Of a stretch of DNA of 64,000 nucleotides, positions 28,503-37,745 are shown in pieces. The translations under genes were made by a program, and so were the position numbers. Under the pieces are notes generated by a model. It was not told the origin of the DNA. It worked only from the letters and a program-made list of their open reading frames with translations, and ran no database searches. The DNA is from Janibacter massiliensis (GTDB lineage: Bacteria > Actinomycetota > Actinomycetes > Actinomycetales > Dermatophilaceae). Within the stretch, counting starts at the first letter, position 1. Every line of letters begins with the position of its first letter. The stretch lies in NCBI RefSeq assembly GCF_900289115.1, contig NZ_LT985196.1, positions 1,994,751-2,058,750 on the forward strand, in the 5' to 3' direction.

Positions 28503-30971
28503 ATGGCCCGACGCCCGAGCGCACCGCCCGCCCCGCAGATCGACGAGACGATCGTCGACATCGACGTCACGGACGAGATGCGGAACGCGTTCCTCGAGTA
28601 CTCCGTCTCGGTCATCCACTCACGAGCCCTCCCCGACGCGCGGGACGGTCTCAAGCCCGTGCACCGGCGGATCCTCTGGTCCATGTCGGAGATGGGCCTG
28701 CGCCCCGACCGGGGGCACGTGAAGTCCTCGCGCGTCGTCGGCGACGTCATGGGCAAGTACCACCCGCACGGCGACACGGCGATCTACGAGGCACTCGTCC
28801 GCATGGCCCAGCCGTTCGCGATGCGGCTGCCGCTCGTCGACGGGCACGGCAACTTCGGCTCGCTCGACGACGGCCCCGCGGCCTCCCGGTACACCGAGGC
28901 GCGGATGGCCCCCGCCGCGCTCCACATGATCACCGGCCTGTCGGAGGACACGGTCGACTTCGTCCCCAACTACGACGAGCAGCTGACCCAGCCCGGGGTG
29001 CTCCCGGCCGCCTACCCCAACCTCCTCGTCAACGGGACGACCGGGATCGCCGTCGGCATGGCGACCAACATGCCGCCGCACAACCTCGGCGAGGTCGTCG
29101 CGGCCGCCCGGCACCTCATCGCTCACCCCGAGGCATCGCTCACCGAGCTCATGCGCTTCGTCCCCGGGCCGGACCTTCCCGGCGGGGGGCGCATCGTCGG
29201 GCTCGAGGGCATCAGGGACGCCTACCTCACCGGCCGCGGCACCTTCCGCACCCGGGCCACGGCCCGGGTCGAGAAGACCTCGGCCCGCCGACGCGGCATC
29301 GTCGTCACCGAGCTGCCCTACCTCGTCGGCCCCGAGAAGGTCATCGAGAAGGTCAAGGACCTCGTCCAGGCCAAGAAGCTGCAGGGGATCGCCGACATCA
29401 CCGACCTGTCCGACCGGCAGGCGGGCATGCAGCTGGTCATCGAGGTGAAGAACGGCTTCAACCCCGAGGCCGTCCTCGAGGACCTGTACCGGCTGACGCC
29501 GATGGAGGACAGCTTCGGCATCAACAACGTCGCCCTCGTCGACGGCACACCGCGGACGATGGGGCTGAAGGAGCTCCTGACCGTCTACGTCGACTTTCGC
29601 ATCGACGTCGTCCGGCGGCGCTCCCAGCACCGTCTCGACCGGGCGCTCGAGCGGCTCCACCTCGTCGAGGGCCTGCTCGTCGCGATCCTCGACATCGACG
29701 AGGTCATCCAGGTCATCCGCAGCAGCGACGACGCGGGCACGGCCCGCGACCGGCTCATGGTCGTCTTCGAGCTGTCCGAGGCCCAGGCGTCGTACATCCT
29801 CGACCTCCAGCTGCGCCGGTTGACGAAGTTCTCCCGCCTCGAGCTCGAGAAGGAGCAGGAGGAGCTGCGCTCGGCCATCGAGGAGCTGCGGGAGCTGCTC
29901 GCGAACGACGCCTCGCTCCGCAAGGTCGTCTCCGCGGAGCTCGCCGCCGTCGCGAAGGAGCACGGCACCCCCCGACGGACCGTCCTGCTCGAGTCGGCGG
30001 GCACGCCAGCAGCGGCCGCGCCGCTCGAGGTGACCGACGACCCGTGCTGGGTCCTGCTGTCGACCACCGGGATGCTCGCGCGGACCGCCGACGCGACCCG
30101 CCCGGGGATCTCCGGCGCCCGCGTCACGCACGACGCGATCGCCTCGGCCGTGCCGGCGACGGCCCGGGGTGAGGTCGCGGTCGTCACCACCCGCGGACGA
30201 GCGGTGCGCCTCTCAGTCCTGGAGATCCCGACGATCCCCGGCACGGACGCCGCGCCGTCGCTGTCCGGGGGCAGCCCCGTCGCCGCGCACGTCGCCCTCG
30301 CCGACGGGGAGGAGTCGCTCGCGCTCGTGACGATCGACCCGGCAGCCGCGGGCCGGGCCGGCGTGGCCCTCGCGACCGCCCACGGCGTGGTCAAGCGGGT
30401 CGCTCCCGAGGCGCCTCCCGCCAGGGCGACGGACTGGCCCGTGATCACGCTCAAGGACGGCGACCAGGTGGTCGGGGCGGTCGACCTCCCCGCCGACGAC
30501 GTCGAGCTCGTCCTCGTCGCCTCCGACGGCCAGCTGCTCCACTTCCCCGCGTCCGCCGTCCGCCCGCAGGGCCGGTCGGCCGGCGGCGTCGCCGGCATCA
30601 AGCTCGGGCCGGGGGCGAGGGTCGTCGCGTTCGCCGCGGTCTCCCCCGCCGAGGAGAACGTCGCCGTGACGATCGCGGGCAGCCGGGACGCCCTCCCGGG
30701 CACCGAGGCGGGGTCGATCAAGGTGACGCCGTTCAGCGAGTACCCCGGCAAGGGCCGCGCGACCGGCGGGGTGCGCGCGCACCGGTTCCGGGCCGGGGAG
30801 GACGTCCTGCGGCTGGCGTGGGTCGGCCCGGCTCACGCGCGCGCAGCGACCTCTGCCGGGGCCGCCGTCCGCCTGCCGGAGGCGACCGGGAAGCGCGACG
30901 GCAGCGGCGAGCCGGCCGCCGGGATCATCGCCGCGATCGGCGCGCTGCCCCCGGCACCCGTCACCGACTGA
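28503..30971 (+). CDS. parC: DNA topoisomerase IV subunit A (GyrA/ParC family)
   Basis: An 822-residue type IIA topoisomerase A subunit. The active-site Tyr is Y130 in '[10 protein letters not shown]'; the quinolone-resistance region reads '[18 protein letters not shown]', with Thr at position 92 where E. coli GyrA has Ser83. The C-terminal half (about 500-810) is a beta-pinwheel DNA-wrapping domain without a clear GyrA box, favouring ParC. Its partner ParE is encoded 2 kb away, convergent, with a permease between. ATG 28503 follows CAGGAG. A perfect 18-bp hairpin follows the stop. A separate gyrA gene is presumed elsewhere. Confidence 0.92.
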   Translation: MARRPSAPPAPQIDETIVDIDVTDEMRNAFLEYSVSVIHSRALPDARDGLKPVHRRILWSMSEMGLRPDRGHVKSSRVVGDVMGKYHPHGDTAIYEALVRMAQPFAMRLPLVDGHGNFGSLDDGPAASRYTEARMAPAALHMITGLSEDTVDFVPNYDEQLTQPGVLPAAYPNLLVNGTTGIAVGMATNMPPHNLGEVVAAARHLIAHPEASLTELMRFVPGPDLPGGGRIVGLEGIRDAYLTGRGTFRTRATARVEKTSARRRGIVVTELPYLVGPEKVIEKVKDLVQAKKLQGIADITDLSDRQAGMQLVIEVKNGFNPEAVLEDLYRLTPMEDSFGINNVALVDGTPRTMGLKELLTVYVDFRIDVVRRRSQHRLDRALERLHLVEGLLVAILDIDEVIQVIRSSDDAGTARDRLMVVFELSEAQASYILDLQLRRLTKFSRLELEKEQEELRSAIEELRELLANDASLRKVVSAELAAVAKEHGTPRRTVLLESAGTPAAAAPLEVTDDPCWVLLSTTGMLARTADATRPGISGARVTHDAIASAVPATARGEVAVVTTRGRAVRLSVLEIPTIPGTDAAPSLSGGSPVAAHVALADGEESLALVTIDPAAAGRAGVALATAHGVVKRVAPEAPPARATDWPVITLKDGDQVVGAVDLPADDVELVLVASDGQLLHFPASAVRPQGRSAGGVAGIKLGPGARVVAFAAVSPAEENVAVTIAGSRDALPGTEAGSIKVTPFSEYPGKGRATGGVRAHRFRAGEDVLRLAWVGPAHARAATSAGAAVRLPEATGKRDGSGEPAAGIIAAIGALPPAPVTD

Positions 30972-30997
30972 CGGGCTCGACCGACCGACAGCCCCGA

Positions 30998-31037
30998 CGA
31001 CGAACGGCACGGACCGCCCGGTCCGTGCCGTTCGTCG
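30998..31037. terminator. Perfect 18-bp bidirectional terminator hairpin
   Basis: Bases 30998-31015 are the exact reverse complement of 31020-31037 with a GCCC loop. It lies between the convergent parC and permease genes. Confidence 0.85.
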
Positions 31038-31047
31038 ATCGGCGTGC

Positions 31048-32493
31048 TCAGCCGCCGAGGTTCTCCGGGTCCCGCATGTACGTCGACCGCGCGTGCAGGC
31101 CTCGGTTGGCCATCCACGCGAGGAGCCACAGCAGGACGCCGAGCGCAAGGAGCCCGCCCGCGATCGCGTACTGGATCGCCGGGCGACCCGTGATCGGCAG
31201 GACGAAGTAGAGGCACGCGACGGCGCCGGCGACGGCCACGACCTTCGAGGTCCGGAAGTGCCGGTGGGCGACCGTGTCCTTCCGCAGGACGAGGACCGCG
31301 ACGTTGACGATCGCGAATACGGAGAGCAGGAGGAGCGCTGTCGTCCCGCCGAGCTCCTTGACGACCGACGAGGCGTTCATCGTCACGACGGTGATGAGGC
31401 CGTACGCCAGAGCCGTGGTGAAGAGGATCGCGACCCACGGCGACTGGCGGCCGCTGTGCACCCGGCCGAAGACCGGCGGCAGGACGGCCTGCCGTGCGAG
31501 CCCGTACACCAGTCGGCTCGCCATGAGCATGTTGAGCAGCGCGGTGTTCGCGACGGCGAACATCGAGATGAAGGGGAAGATCGTGTCGATCGGCACGCCC
31601 GGCGCGCCCATGTGGACGACGTCGACGAGCGGGGTCTTGCTGGCGGAGAGCTGGTCGACGGGCACCACCGCGACCGCGAGGACGGACACCAGGACGTAGA
31701 TGACGGCGGTGATCCCCAGACCGGTGAACATGATCCGGGGGAAGATCCTCGACGGCTCGTGGGTCTCCTCGGCCATGTTCACCGCATCCTCGAAGCCGAC
31801 CATGGCGAAGAACGCGAGCGACGTCGCGGCCGTGATCGCCAGGAAGGTCGACTTGTCCGAAGGGCTGTCGAAGACGACCGCGCGGGAGAAGTCGGCCTTG
31901 CCCTGGCTCGCGGCCCAGAAGCCGACCCCGATGACGAGCAGGAGGCCGGTGAGCTCGATCACCGTGAGGACGATGTTCGCCGTGACGCTGTGGCTGACGC
32001 CGATGAAGTTGACGATCGCGACCAGCGTGATGAACACGATGGCCATCGTCAGGACGAGCCCGGAGTCCTTGGGGTCGAGACCGAAGCCCTTGGCGAAGTT
32101 CTCGGCGAACGCCTGCGCAGCGGTCGACGCCGACGTGATGCCCGAGGACATGACCGTGAAGGCGACCATGAACGTCAGGAAGTGGATGCCGAACGCCTTG
32201 TGCGTGTAGAGCGCGGCACCCGCGGCCTGCGGGTACTTCGTCACCAGCTCGAGGTAGGACGCCGCCGTGAGGAGCGCGATGACGAACGCGACGATCAGCG
32301 GCAGCCACGCGGCACCCCCGACCTCGCCGGCGACCTTCCCGACGAGGGCGTAGATCCCCGTACCGAGGATGTCGCCGATGATGAACAGGAGCAGCAGCTT
32401 GGGGCCGATGGCCCGCTTGAGCTCACCCCCGCCTTGAGTGCCGCTGGGGGTGGCGTCGGCGACCGCCGTCGCGCCGCTGTCGTTCGCGGACAT
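31048..32493 (-). CDS. APC-family amino-acid permease
   Basis: A 481-residue cytoplasmic-membrane transporter with about 12 membrane segments. Segment 1 carries the unwound-helix motif 'IGDILGTGIYALVG' and segment 6 has 'MVGFEDAVNMAEET' (the GFE motif of the APC superfamily). It resembles the CAT/YfnA-like branch that moves cationic or neutral amino acids; specificity is not certain. ATG 32493 follows GAGAGGGA. It stands alone between parC and the antitoxin remnant. This is distinct from the KimA-like protein at 13435, which has a large C-terminal domain. Confidence 0.9.
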   Translation of the reverse strand: MSANDSGATAVADATPSGTQGGGELKRAIGPKLLLLFIIGDILGTGIYALVGKVAGEVGGAAWLPLIVAFVIALLTAASYLELVTKYPQAAGAALYTHKAFGIHFLTFMVAFTVMSSGITSASTAAQAFAENFAKGFGLDPKDSGLVLTMAIVFITLVAIVNFIGVSHSVTANIVLTVIELTGLLLVIGVGFWAASQGKADFSRAVVFDSPSDKSTFLAITAATSLAFFAMVGFEDAVNMAEETHEPSRIFPRIMFTGLGITAVIYVLVSVLAVAVVPVDQLSASKTPLVDVVHMGAPGVPIDTIFPFISMFAVANTALLNMLMASRLVYGLARQAVLPPVFGRVHSGRQSPWVAILFTTALAYGLITVVTMNASSVVKELGGTTALLLLSVFAIVNVAVLVLRKDTVAHRHFRTSKVVAVAGAVACLYFVLPITGRPAIQYAIAGGLLALGVLLWLLAWMANRGLHARSTYMRDPENLGG

Positions 32494-32665
32494 CGTCGTC
32501 CCTCTCGCTCGCCTGGTGCGGGTCCGATGCCGGGGGACCAATAGATCGCCCCGCGCACCCTGTGGAGGCAACGGTAACGCCGAGGCCTGCGGGCGGGCGG
32601 GTATTGCACCCCCGACATGCGACTCGCGTCGCTTCCGCGGTTCAGCGCCGACTGCGGGTGACGTG

Positions 32666-32903
32666 ATGGCTACTGCGCTGCGGAGTCGGCAGTACCTAGC
32701 GTTGTGAGCTGCGCGAGCAGGCCGGCCTGACCCAGGCTCAGGTCGCCGAACGCATCGGTGTCGGCCAACGGCAGGTGTCCAAGATCGAGAACGGGGACAT
32801 CGACAACGCCAAGGTCAGCACGATCCGCAACTACCTGGAAGCCGTCGGCGGCTCGATGGCCATCGAGTACGTCATCGGCGACCAGCGCGTTCAGGTCGCC
32901 TGA
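32666..32903 (+). pseudogene. Frameshifted XRE (HigA-like) antitoxin remnant
   Basis: From 32706 the + strand encodes a clear XRE antitoxin end ('LREQAGLTQAQVAERIG', 'RQVSKIENGDIDNAK', 'YVIGDQRVQVA') stopping at TGA 32901-32903. In that frame there is a TAG at 32697-32699 and no start codon before the helix-turn-helix. ATG 32666 in another frame encodes 'MATALRSRQYLAL' and runs into the antitoxin frame if one T near 32703-32705 is removed. The simplest reading is a gene broken by a +1 frameshift. Total length (79 residues) is slightly short of typical HigA-type antitoxins. No toxin gene is adjacent. Local G+C is lower than that of neighbours, suggesting acquired DNA. A sequencing error cannot be excluded. 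Confidence 0.7.
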
Positions 32904-32935
32904 CTCTCCGCGAGGCCGTGACGAGACGCCGTCGC

Positions 32936-35086
32936 CTAGGCGTCGATCCGGTCGGCGTCGAGGGTGCCCGCGCTCGAGACGATGAAGTCGCGCCGAGGGG
33001 CCACCTCGGCCCCCATGAGGAGGTCGAAGACCTCGTCCGCCGCGGCCGCGTCGGCGAGGGTGACCCGCCGGAGCGTGCGGTGCCGGGGGTCCATCGTCGT
33101 CTCCGCGAGCTGGTCGGCGTCCATCTCCCCCAGGCCCTTGTACCGCTGGATGGGCTGCTTGATCGCCCGGCCCTTGCGGTTGAGCGCGGCCACGGTGCGC
33201 CGCATCTCGGCCTCGCTGTACGTGTAGTGCAGCTCACCCTTGCGCGATCCCTGCGCGACCGTCTGGATCCGGTGCAGCGGGGGGACGGCGGCGTAGACCC
33301 GCCCGGCCTCGACGAGCGGCCGCATGTAACGGAAGAACAGGGTCAGCAGCAGGGTGCGGATGTGGGCGCCGTCGACGTCGGCGTCCGTCATGATGATGAT
33401 CCGCCCGTAGCGCACGGCCTCGAGGTCGAAGGACCGGCCCGAGCCTGCGCCGACGACCTGGATGATCGAGGCGCACTCGGCGTTCTTCAGCATGTCGGTG
33501 ATCGACGCCTTCTGGACGTTGAGGATCTTCCCCCGGATGGGCAGCAGCGCCTGGAACTCGCTGTCGCGGGCCTCCTTGGCCGTTCCCATCGCGCTGTCCC
33601 CCTCGACGATGAACAGCTCGGTGCCCTCCACGTCCTTGCTCCGGCAGTCCCGCAGCTTGGCCGGGAGCGTCGAGGACTCGAGCGCGTTCTTCCGGCGCTG
33701 CGTCTCCTTGTGCAGGCGTGCGGAGATCCGCGAGCGCATCTCGGCGACGACCTTCTCCAGCAGCTGTCCCGCCTGGGCCTTCTCGTCTCGCTTGGTCGAC
33801 GCCAGGCGGGCGGTGAGCTCCTTCTCGACGACCTTGGCCACGATCGCGCGGACCGCCGGTGTGCCGAAGATCTCCTTCGTCTGGCCCTCGAACTGCGGCT
33901 CGGCCAGCCGGACGGTGACGACCGCGGTGAGGCCGGCGAGGACGTCGTCCTTGTCGACCTTGTCCTGCCCGAGCTTGAGCCGGCGAGCGTTCACCTCGAG
34001 CTGCTTGCGGAAGACCTTGAGCAGCGCCTGCTCGAACCCGGACACGTGGGTGCCGCCCTTGGGGGTCGCGATGATGTTGACGAAGCTCGTCACCTTCTCG
34101 TCGTAGCCGGTCCCCCACCGCACGGCGACGTCGACCGCGCACTCGCGCTCGACCTCGGTCGGGGTCATGTGCCCCGCGGCGTCGAGGACGGGCACCGTCT
34201 CGGTGAAGGTCCCCGACCCCGTCAGGCGCCACACGTCGGTCACGGACGGGTCGGGAGCGAGGAACTCGACGAACTCGGCGATCCCGCCCTCGTGGTGGAA
34301 GACCTCCTCGTGCGGCCCGTCCTCCCCCGGCGTGCCGGGCAGTCCCCGCTCGTCGCGGACGACGATCGTCAGGCCCGGGACGAGGAAGGACGTCTGGCGC
34401 GCGCGTCGGACGAGCGCGTCGACGTCGAACTGGGCGTCCTTGACGAAGATCTGCGGGTCGGCCCAGTACCGCACCCGCGTCCCGGTGACCCCCCGCTTCG
34501 CCTTCCCCACGACCGCGAGCTCGCTGCCCTGTTCGTACGGCGTGAAGGGGTTGCCGGGGTCCTTGGCACCGGCGGACCCCGCGACGTCGGAGAAGGTCCC
34601 CGGCTCGCCGCGCCGGAAGCTCATCGCGTACGTCTTGCCACCGCGGTCGACCTCGACGTCGAGCCGGGCCGAGAGGGCGTTGACGACGGAGGCCCCGACG
34701 CCGTGCAGACCACCGGAGGCCGTGTAGGAGCCCCCGCCGAACTTGCCGCCGGCGTGAAGCTTGGTGAAGACGACCTCGACGCCGGTCAGCCCGGTACGCG
34801 GCTCGATGTCGACGGGGATGCCGCGCGCGCGGTCGCGGACCTCGACGGACCCGTCGGCGTGCAGGACGACCTCGATCCGGTCGCCGTGGCCCCCGAGGGC
34901 CTCGTCGACTGCGTTGTCGATGATCTCCCACAGGCAGTGCATGAGGCCGCGACCGTCGGTCGAACCGATGTACATGCCCGGCCGCTTCCGCACGGCCTCG
35001 AGCCCCTCGAGGACCTGCAGGTGGTGGGCGGTGTACTCGGGGGCGGACTTGCTCGTCGCGGCCTTCTTCGCGCTGTCGATCGGCAC
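32936..35086 (-). CDS. parE: DNA topoisomerase IV subunit B (GyrB/ParE family)
   Basis: A 716-residue ATPase subunit of the type IIA topoisomerase. The GHKL ATP-binding domain shows 'EIIDNAVDEALGG' near residue 48, the TOPRIM domain shows 'FIVEGDSAMGTAKEARD' near 455 and 'MTDADVDGAHIRTLLL' near 550, and the C-terminus ends with 'YKGLGEMDADQL' followed by the usual tail. GTG 35086 lies six bases after a TACCCT box, implying a leaderless mRNA; the long upstream open frame (to 35935) is antisense to other genes and not used. Partner of the parC product. Confidence 0.93.
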   Translation of the reverse strand: MPIDSAKKAATSKSAPEYTAHHLQVLEGLEAVRKRPGMYIGSTDGRGLMHCLWEIIDNAVDEALGGHGDRIEVVLHADGSVEVRDRARGIPVDIEPRTGLTGVEVVFTKLHAGGKFGGGSYTASGGLHGVGASVVNALSARLDVEVDRGGKTYAMSFRRGEPGTFSDVAGSAGAKDPGNPFTPYEQGSELAVVGKAKRGVTGTRVRYWADPQIFVKDAQFDVDALVRRARQTSFLVPGLTIVVRDERGLPGTPGEDGPHEEVFHHEGGIAEFVEFLAPDPSVTDVWRLTGSGTFTETVPVLDAAGHMTPTEVERECAVDVAVRWGTGYDEKVTSFVNIIATPKGGTHVSGFEQALLKVFRKQLEVNARRLKLGQDKVDKDDVLAGLTAVVTVRLAEPQFEGQTKEIFGTPAVRAIVAKVVEKELTARLASTKRDEKAQAGQLLEKVVAEMRSRISARLHKETQRRKNALESSTLPAKLRDCRSKDVEGTELFIVEGDSAMGTAKEARDSEFQALLPIRGKILNVQKASITDMLKNAECASIIQVVGAGSGRSFDLEAVRYGRIIIMTDADVDGAHIRTLLLTLFFRYMRPLVEAGRVYAAVPPLHRIQTVAQGSRKGELHYTYSEAEMRRTVAALNRKGRAIKQPIQRYKGLGEMDADQLAETTMDPRHRTLRRVTLADAAAADEVFDLLMGAEVAPRRDFIVSSAGTLDADRIDA

Positions 35087-35092
35087 CGCAGC

Positions 35093-35098
35093 AGGGTA
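35093..35098 (-). promoter_or_regulatory. Leaderless -10 box for parE
   Basis: TACCCT on the minus strand is six bases before GTG 35086. Confidence 0.6.
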
Positions 35099-35196
35099 GG
35101 CGGGCGCGCGGTGGAGGCCGGGGAGGCGCGACGGAGGGACGGTCGACGACCGCGGCCGCGCGGCCGGTCCTACCCGGCGGGAACGAACCGGCGTGC

Positions 35197-35225
35197 TTGA
35201 CTGTTGACCACCCTCGACGCAGGAT
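35197..35225 (+). promoter_or_regulatory. Sigma70-type promoter of the DUF7455 gene
   Basis: TTGACT (35197-35202) and CAGGAT (35220-35225) are spaced by 17 bases. A leader of about 45 bases follows, with an AAGGAAGG ribosome site before ATG 35277. A second TTGACC overlaps at 35204. Confidence 0.6.
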
Positions 35226-35276
35226 CGCCCGCCCGGCATCCTGCGGCGAGAACGAACCACCGAAGGAAGGCGCACC

Positions 35277-35498
35277 ATGAACACCGCGATCGCAGCACCC
35301 CTGACCGCCGCGGACCGGTGCGACCGCTGCGGCGCCAAGGCATACGTCCGCGCCCGCCTCCACGCCGGGGGCGAGCTGCTCTTCTGCGCCCACCACGGCC
35401 GCGAGCACCTGCCCCGCCTGCGCCACCTCGCCGAGATCGAGGACCACAGCGCGAGCCTGCAGGAGACGACCCCGACGGCCCCCGCCGACGAGCGGTGA
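35277..35498 (+). CDS. Small zinc-ribbon-like protein (DUF7455 family)
   Basis: A 73-residue protein with 'CDRCGAKAYVRA' and 'LLFCAHHGREH' (CxxC and CxxH), likely a small zinc ribbon. Such proteins are widespread in actinobacteria and of unknown function. It has a strong promoter and ribosome site, suggesting high expression. Its TGA overlaps the GTG of the DUF456 gene by four bases. Confidence 0.85.
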   Translation: MNTAIAAPLTAADRCDRCGAKAYVRARLHAGGELLFCAHHGREHLPRLRHLAEIEDHSASLQETTPTAPADER

Positions 35499-36007
35499 AC
35501 GTCCTCGCGACCGCGGGGCCCGACCCCTCGCAGGTCCTCCCGTGGGTCGCGCTCGTCATCTACGTCGTCGGCCTGGCCGGGATCGTCATCCCCGTGCTGC
35601 CGGGGCTCATGCTCTGCGTCGTGGCCGTGCTCGTGTGGGCGATCGGGGAGAACGACGTGGCAGCCTGGCTCACGCTCGCCGTCGTCGCGGCGCTGTGGGC
35701 GCTCGGGATGGTCCTCCAGGTGACGATCCCCGGGCGCCGCATGAAGCGCCAAGGGGTCGGCGGCTCGACCCTGCTCGTCGGTGCGCTCGCGGGCATCGTG
35801 GGCTTCTTCGTCATCCCGGTCGTCGGGCTCCCCGTCGGTTTCGTCCTCGGGGTCCTCGGCGTGGAGTACACGCGCACCCGCGACCTCGGACGGGCGTGGT
35901 ACGCGACGAAGCGGGCGCTCGTGGGCGTGCTGCACTCGATGGGGATCGAGCTCGGGACAGCCGTCGTCATCGGCGGCGTGTGGGCGACCAGCGCCTTGGC
36001 GTTCTGA
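35495..36007 (+). CDS. DUF456 membrane protein
   Basis: A 170-residue integral membrane protein with four or five hydrophobic segments, rich in Gly, Val and Ile ('VALVIYVVGLAGIVIPVLPGLMLCVV', 'LVGALAGIVGFFVIP', 'GLPVGFVLGVLGVEYTRTRD'). It matches the DUF456 family, whose function is unknown. GTG 35495 overlaps the preceding stop (GTGA). Confidence 0.85.
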   Translation: MNVLATAGPDPSQVLPWVALVIYVVGLAGIVIPVLPGLMLCVVAVLVWAIGENDVAAWLTLAVVAALWALGMVLQVTIPGRRMKRQGVGGSTLLVGALAGIVGFFVIPVVGLPVGFVLGVLGVEYTRTRDLGRAWYATKRALVGVLHSMGIELGTAVVIGGVWATSALAF

Positions 36008-36016
36008 GCCGCCCGC

Positions 36017-36430
36017 TCACCAGCCGTTGCGCCGGCGCTCCCAGCGGTCCTCGAGCATCGACATGAACTCCGAGCGGCTCCGGTCCCGTCGAGCGGCACC
36101 GGGTCGCCCGGTCCGTCGCGACACCGTCGGCCGACCCGTGTCGTCCAGCGCCGACAGCGTCTGCGGCACCGGGGCGAGCGCGAGAACGGCTCCGGCGACA
36201 AGCAGCGCGAAGCCGATGCCGCCGAGCCAGACGAGCTGGGCGTAGACCCCGACGGCCACCAGCACGAGCCCGCCGACCGCGCCGAGGAGCCCTAGCAGGT
36301 GGGTGCGCCCGAGGCGGGCCCGCCGCGTCGGTGTGGAACCCCGCATGCTGCTGGCGAACCGAGGGTCCTCCGCGATGAGCGCCTGCTCCATCTCGTCGAG
36401 CATCTGCTGCTCGCGCTCGGACAGCGGCAC
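36017..36430 (-). CDS. DUF3040 membrane protein
   Basis: A 137-residue actinobacterial protein starting with the hallmark 'PLSEREQQMLDEMEQALIAEDPRFAS', followed by two adjacent membrane segments (about 50-95) and a basic C-terminal tail. GTG 36430 is chosen because GAGGAGG lies just upstream and the family signature begins at residue 2; the longer frame to 36511 adds non-family residues. It follows dinB by 37 bases and may be co-transcribed with the SOS operon. Function is unknown. Confidence 0.87.
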   Translation of the reverse strand: MPLSEREQQMLDEMEQALIAEDPRFASSMRGSTPTRRARLGRTHLLGLLGAVGGLVLVAVGVYAQLVWLGGIGFALLVAGAVLALAPVPQTLSALDDTGRPTVSRRTGRPGAARRDRSRSEFMSMLEDRWERRRNGW

Positions 36431-36467
36431 GGGGACCTCCTCGTCGTCCGTCGTCGGTTCGGGAACC

Positions 36468-37724
36468 TCAGGATAGGCCGGGACCCTGACGACGGGAAGA
36501 CGGCCGCCCATCGCCGAGGAGGCTGGCGGGCCGGACCGCGCCCGAGCCGAACCGTTCCCCGATGCGGTCCGCGGCGCGCTCGGCGTCCCGCCACCCGTGC
36601 TCGGGCTCGTCGAGGGTGACCTGCACGGGCGTCACGGACGCGTCCGAGAGCTGCTCGAGCCGGACGCCCAGGAGGCGCACGGGTCGGCCGCGCGGTGCGA
36701 GCTCGGCCAGCAGCGCCGCCGCGGTCCGGTGCACCGTGCGGGTGCTGTCCGTCGGCACCTCGAGCGTCCGCGACCGGGTCACCGTCGTGAAGTCCGACCA
36801 GCGGACGGACAGGGCGACGGTCCGCCCGAGGACACCCTGCGCCCGGGCCCGCGCGCAGGTGCGCCCCGCCAGGGCGAGCAGGGCACGGTCGAGGTCGTCG
36901 GCATCGGTGAGGTCGGTCTCGAAGGTCCGGTTCGACCCGATGCTCTTGCCCGCGCGCTCGGGCTGCACCCGGCGCGGATCCCGGCCGTCGGCCAGCTCCC
37001 TCAGGTGCGCGGCCGCGGCGAGGCCCACGGCGCGCTCGAGATCGGCCCGGCGCGCCGTGGCGATGTCCGCGACCGTCCGGATCCCGGCGGCGACGAGCCG
37101 CTCCTCGGTCCGGTCCCCCACGCCCCACAGCGCCCCGACCGGCAGGCTGCGGACGAAGGTGACGGCCTCGGCGACGGGCACGACGATCATCCCGTCCGGC
37201 TTCGCGAGCCCGGAGGCGATCTTGGCGAGGAACTTCGTCGGAGCCACCCCGACGGAGCACGTGATCCCCTGCTCGTCCTCGACCCGGGCACGGATCGCCG
37301 CACCGATCGACGCCGGGTTCCCCAGCAGCCGGATCGCCCCGGAGACCTCCAGGAAGGCCTCGTCGAGCGAGAGCGGCTCGACGAGCGGCGTCACGTCGTG
37401 GAAGACGGCCATCACGGCGCGGGAGATCTCGGCGTACAGAGCGTGCTCGGGCGGCAGGACGACCGCCTCCGGGCACAGCCGGACGGCGCGGGCCATCGGC
37501 ATCGCCGAGGTCACCCCGTGCGCCCGCGCCTCGTAGGTGGCCGAGAGGACGACCGACCGGCCCGAGCCGCCGATGATGACGGGGCGGCCGTGGAGCTCCG
37601 GGCGGGTGCGGAGGGTCGCCGACGCGTAGAACGCGTCCATGTCGACGTGGAGGATCGTGCACCCGGTGTCGTCGGGCGGGTCGGAGCTCTCCCGAGGCGG
37701 CGCGACGAACCGGCGCCGACTCAC
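36468..37724 (-). CDS. dinB: DNA polymerase IV (Y-family, DinB)
   Basis: A 418-residue error-prone translesion polymerase. Catalytic carboxylates are in 'ILHVDMDAFYAS' (residues about 24-35) and 'PLSLDEAFLEVSG' (about 115-127), with fingers, thumb ('GVGDRTEERLVAAGIRTVADIA') and little-finger domains all present. No beta-clamp motif is clearly visible at the C-terminus. The gene lies 21 bases after a methyltransferase and is the third gene behind a perfect LexA box at 38994-39009, so SOS induction is expected. A fourth gene, DUF3040, follows closely. Confidence 0.95.
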   Translation of the reverse strand: MSRRRFVAPPRESSDPPDDTGCTILHVDMDAFYASATLRTRPELHGRPVIIGGSGRSVVLSATYEARAHGVTSAMPMARAVRLCPEAVVLPPEHALYAEISRAVMAVFHDVTPLVEPLSLDEAFLEVSGAIRLLGNPASIGAAIRARVEDEQGITCSVGVAPTKFLAKIASGLAKPDGMIVVPVAEAVTFVRSLPVGALWGVGDRTEERLVAAGIRTVADIATARRADLERAVGLAAAAHLRELADGRDPRRVQPERAGKSIGSNRTFETDLTDADDLDRALLALAGRTCARARAQGVLGRTVALSVRWSDFTTVTRSRTLEVPTDSTRTVHRTAAALLAELAPRGRPVRLLGVRLEQLSDASVTPVQVTLDEPEHGWRDAERAADRIGERFGSGAVRPASLLGDGRPSSRRQGPGLS

Positions 37725-37745
37725 GTCGCCCCGCTGCGCCGGGGG

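Noticed and set aside
32494-32665. A tRNA-like or attachment-site sequence upstream of the antitoxin remnant
   Set aside because: A GGTTCA-like stretch was seen but no cloverleaf or direct repeat could be built.
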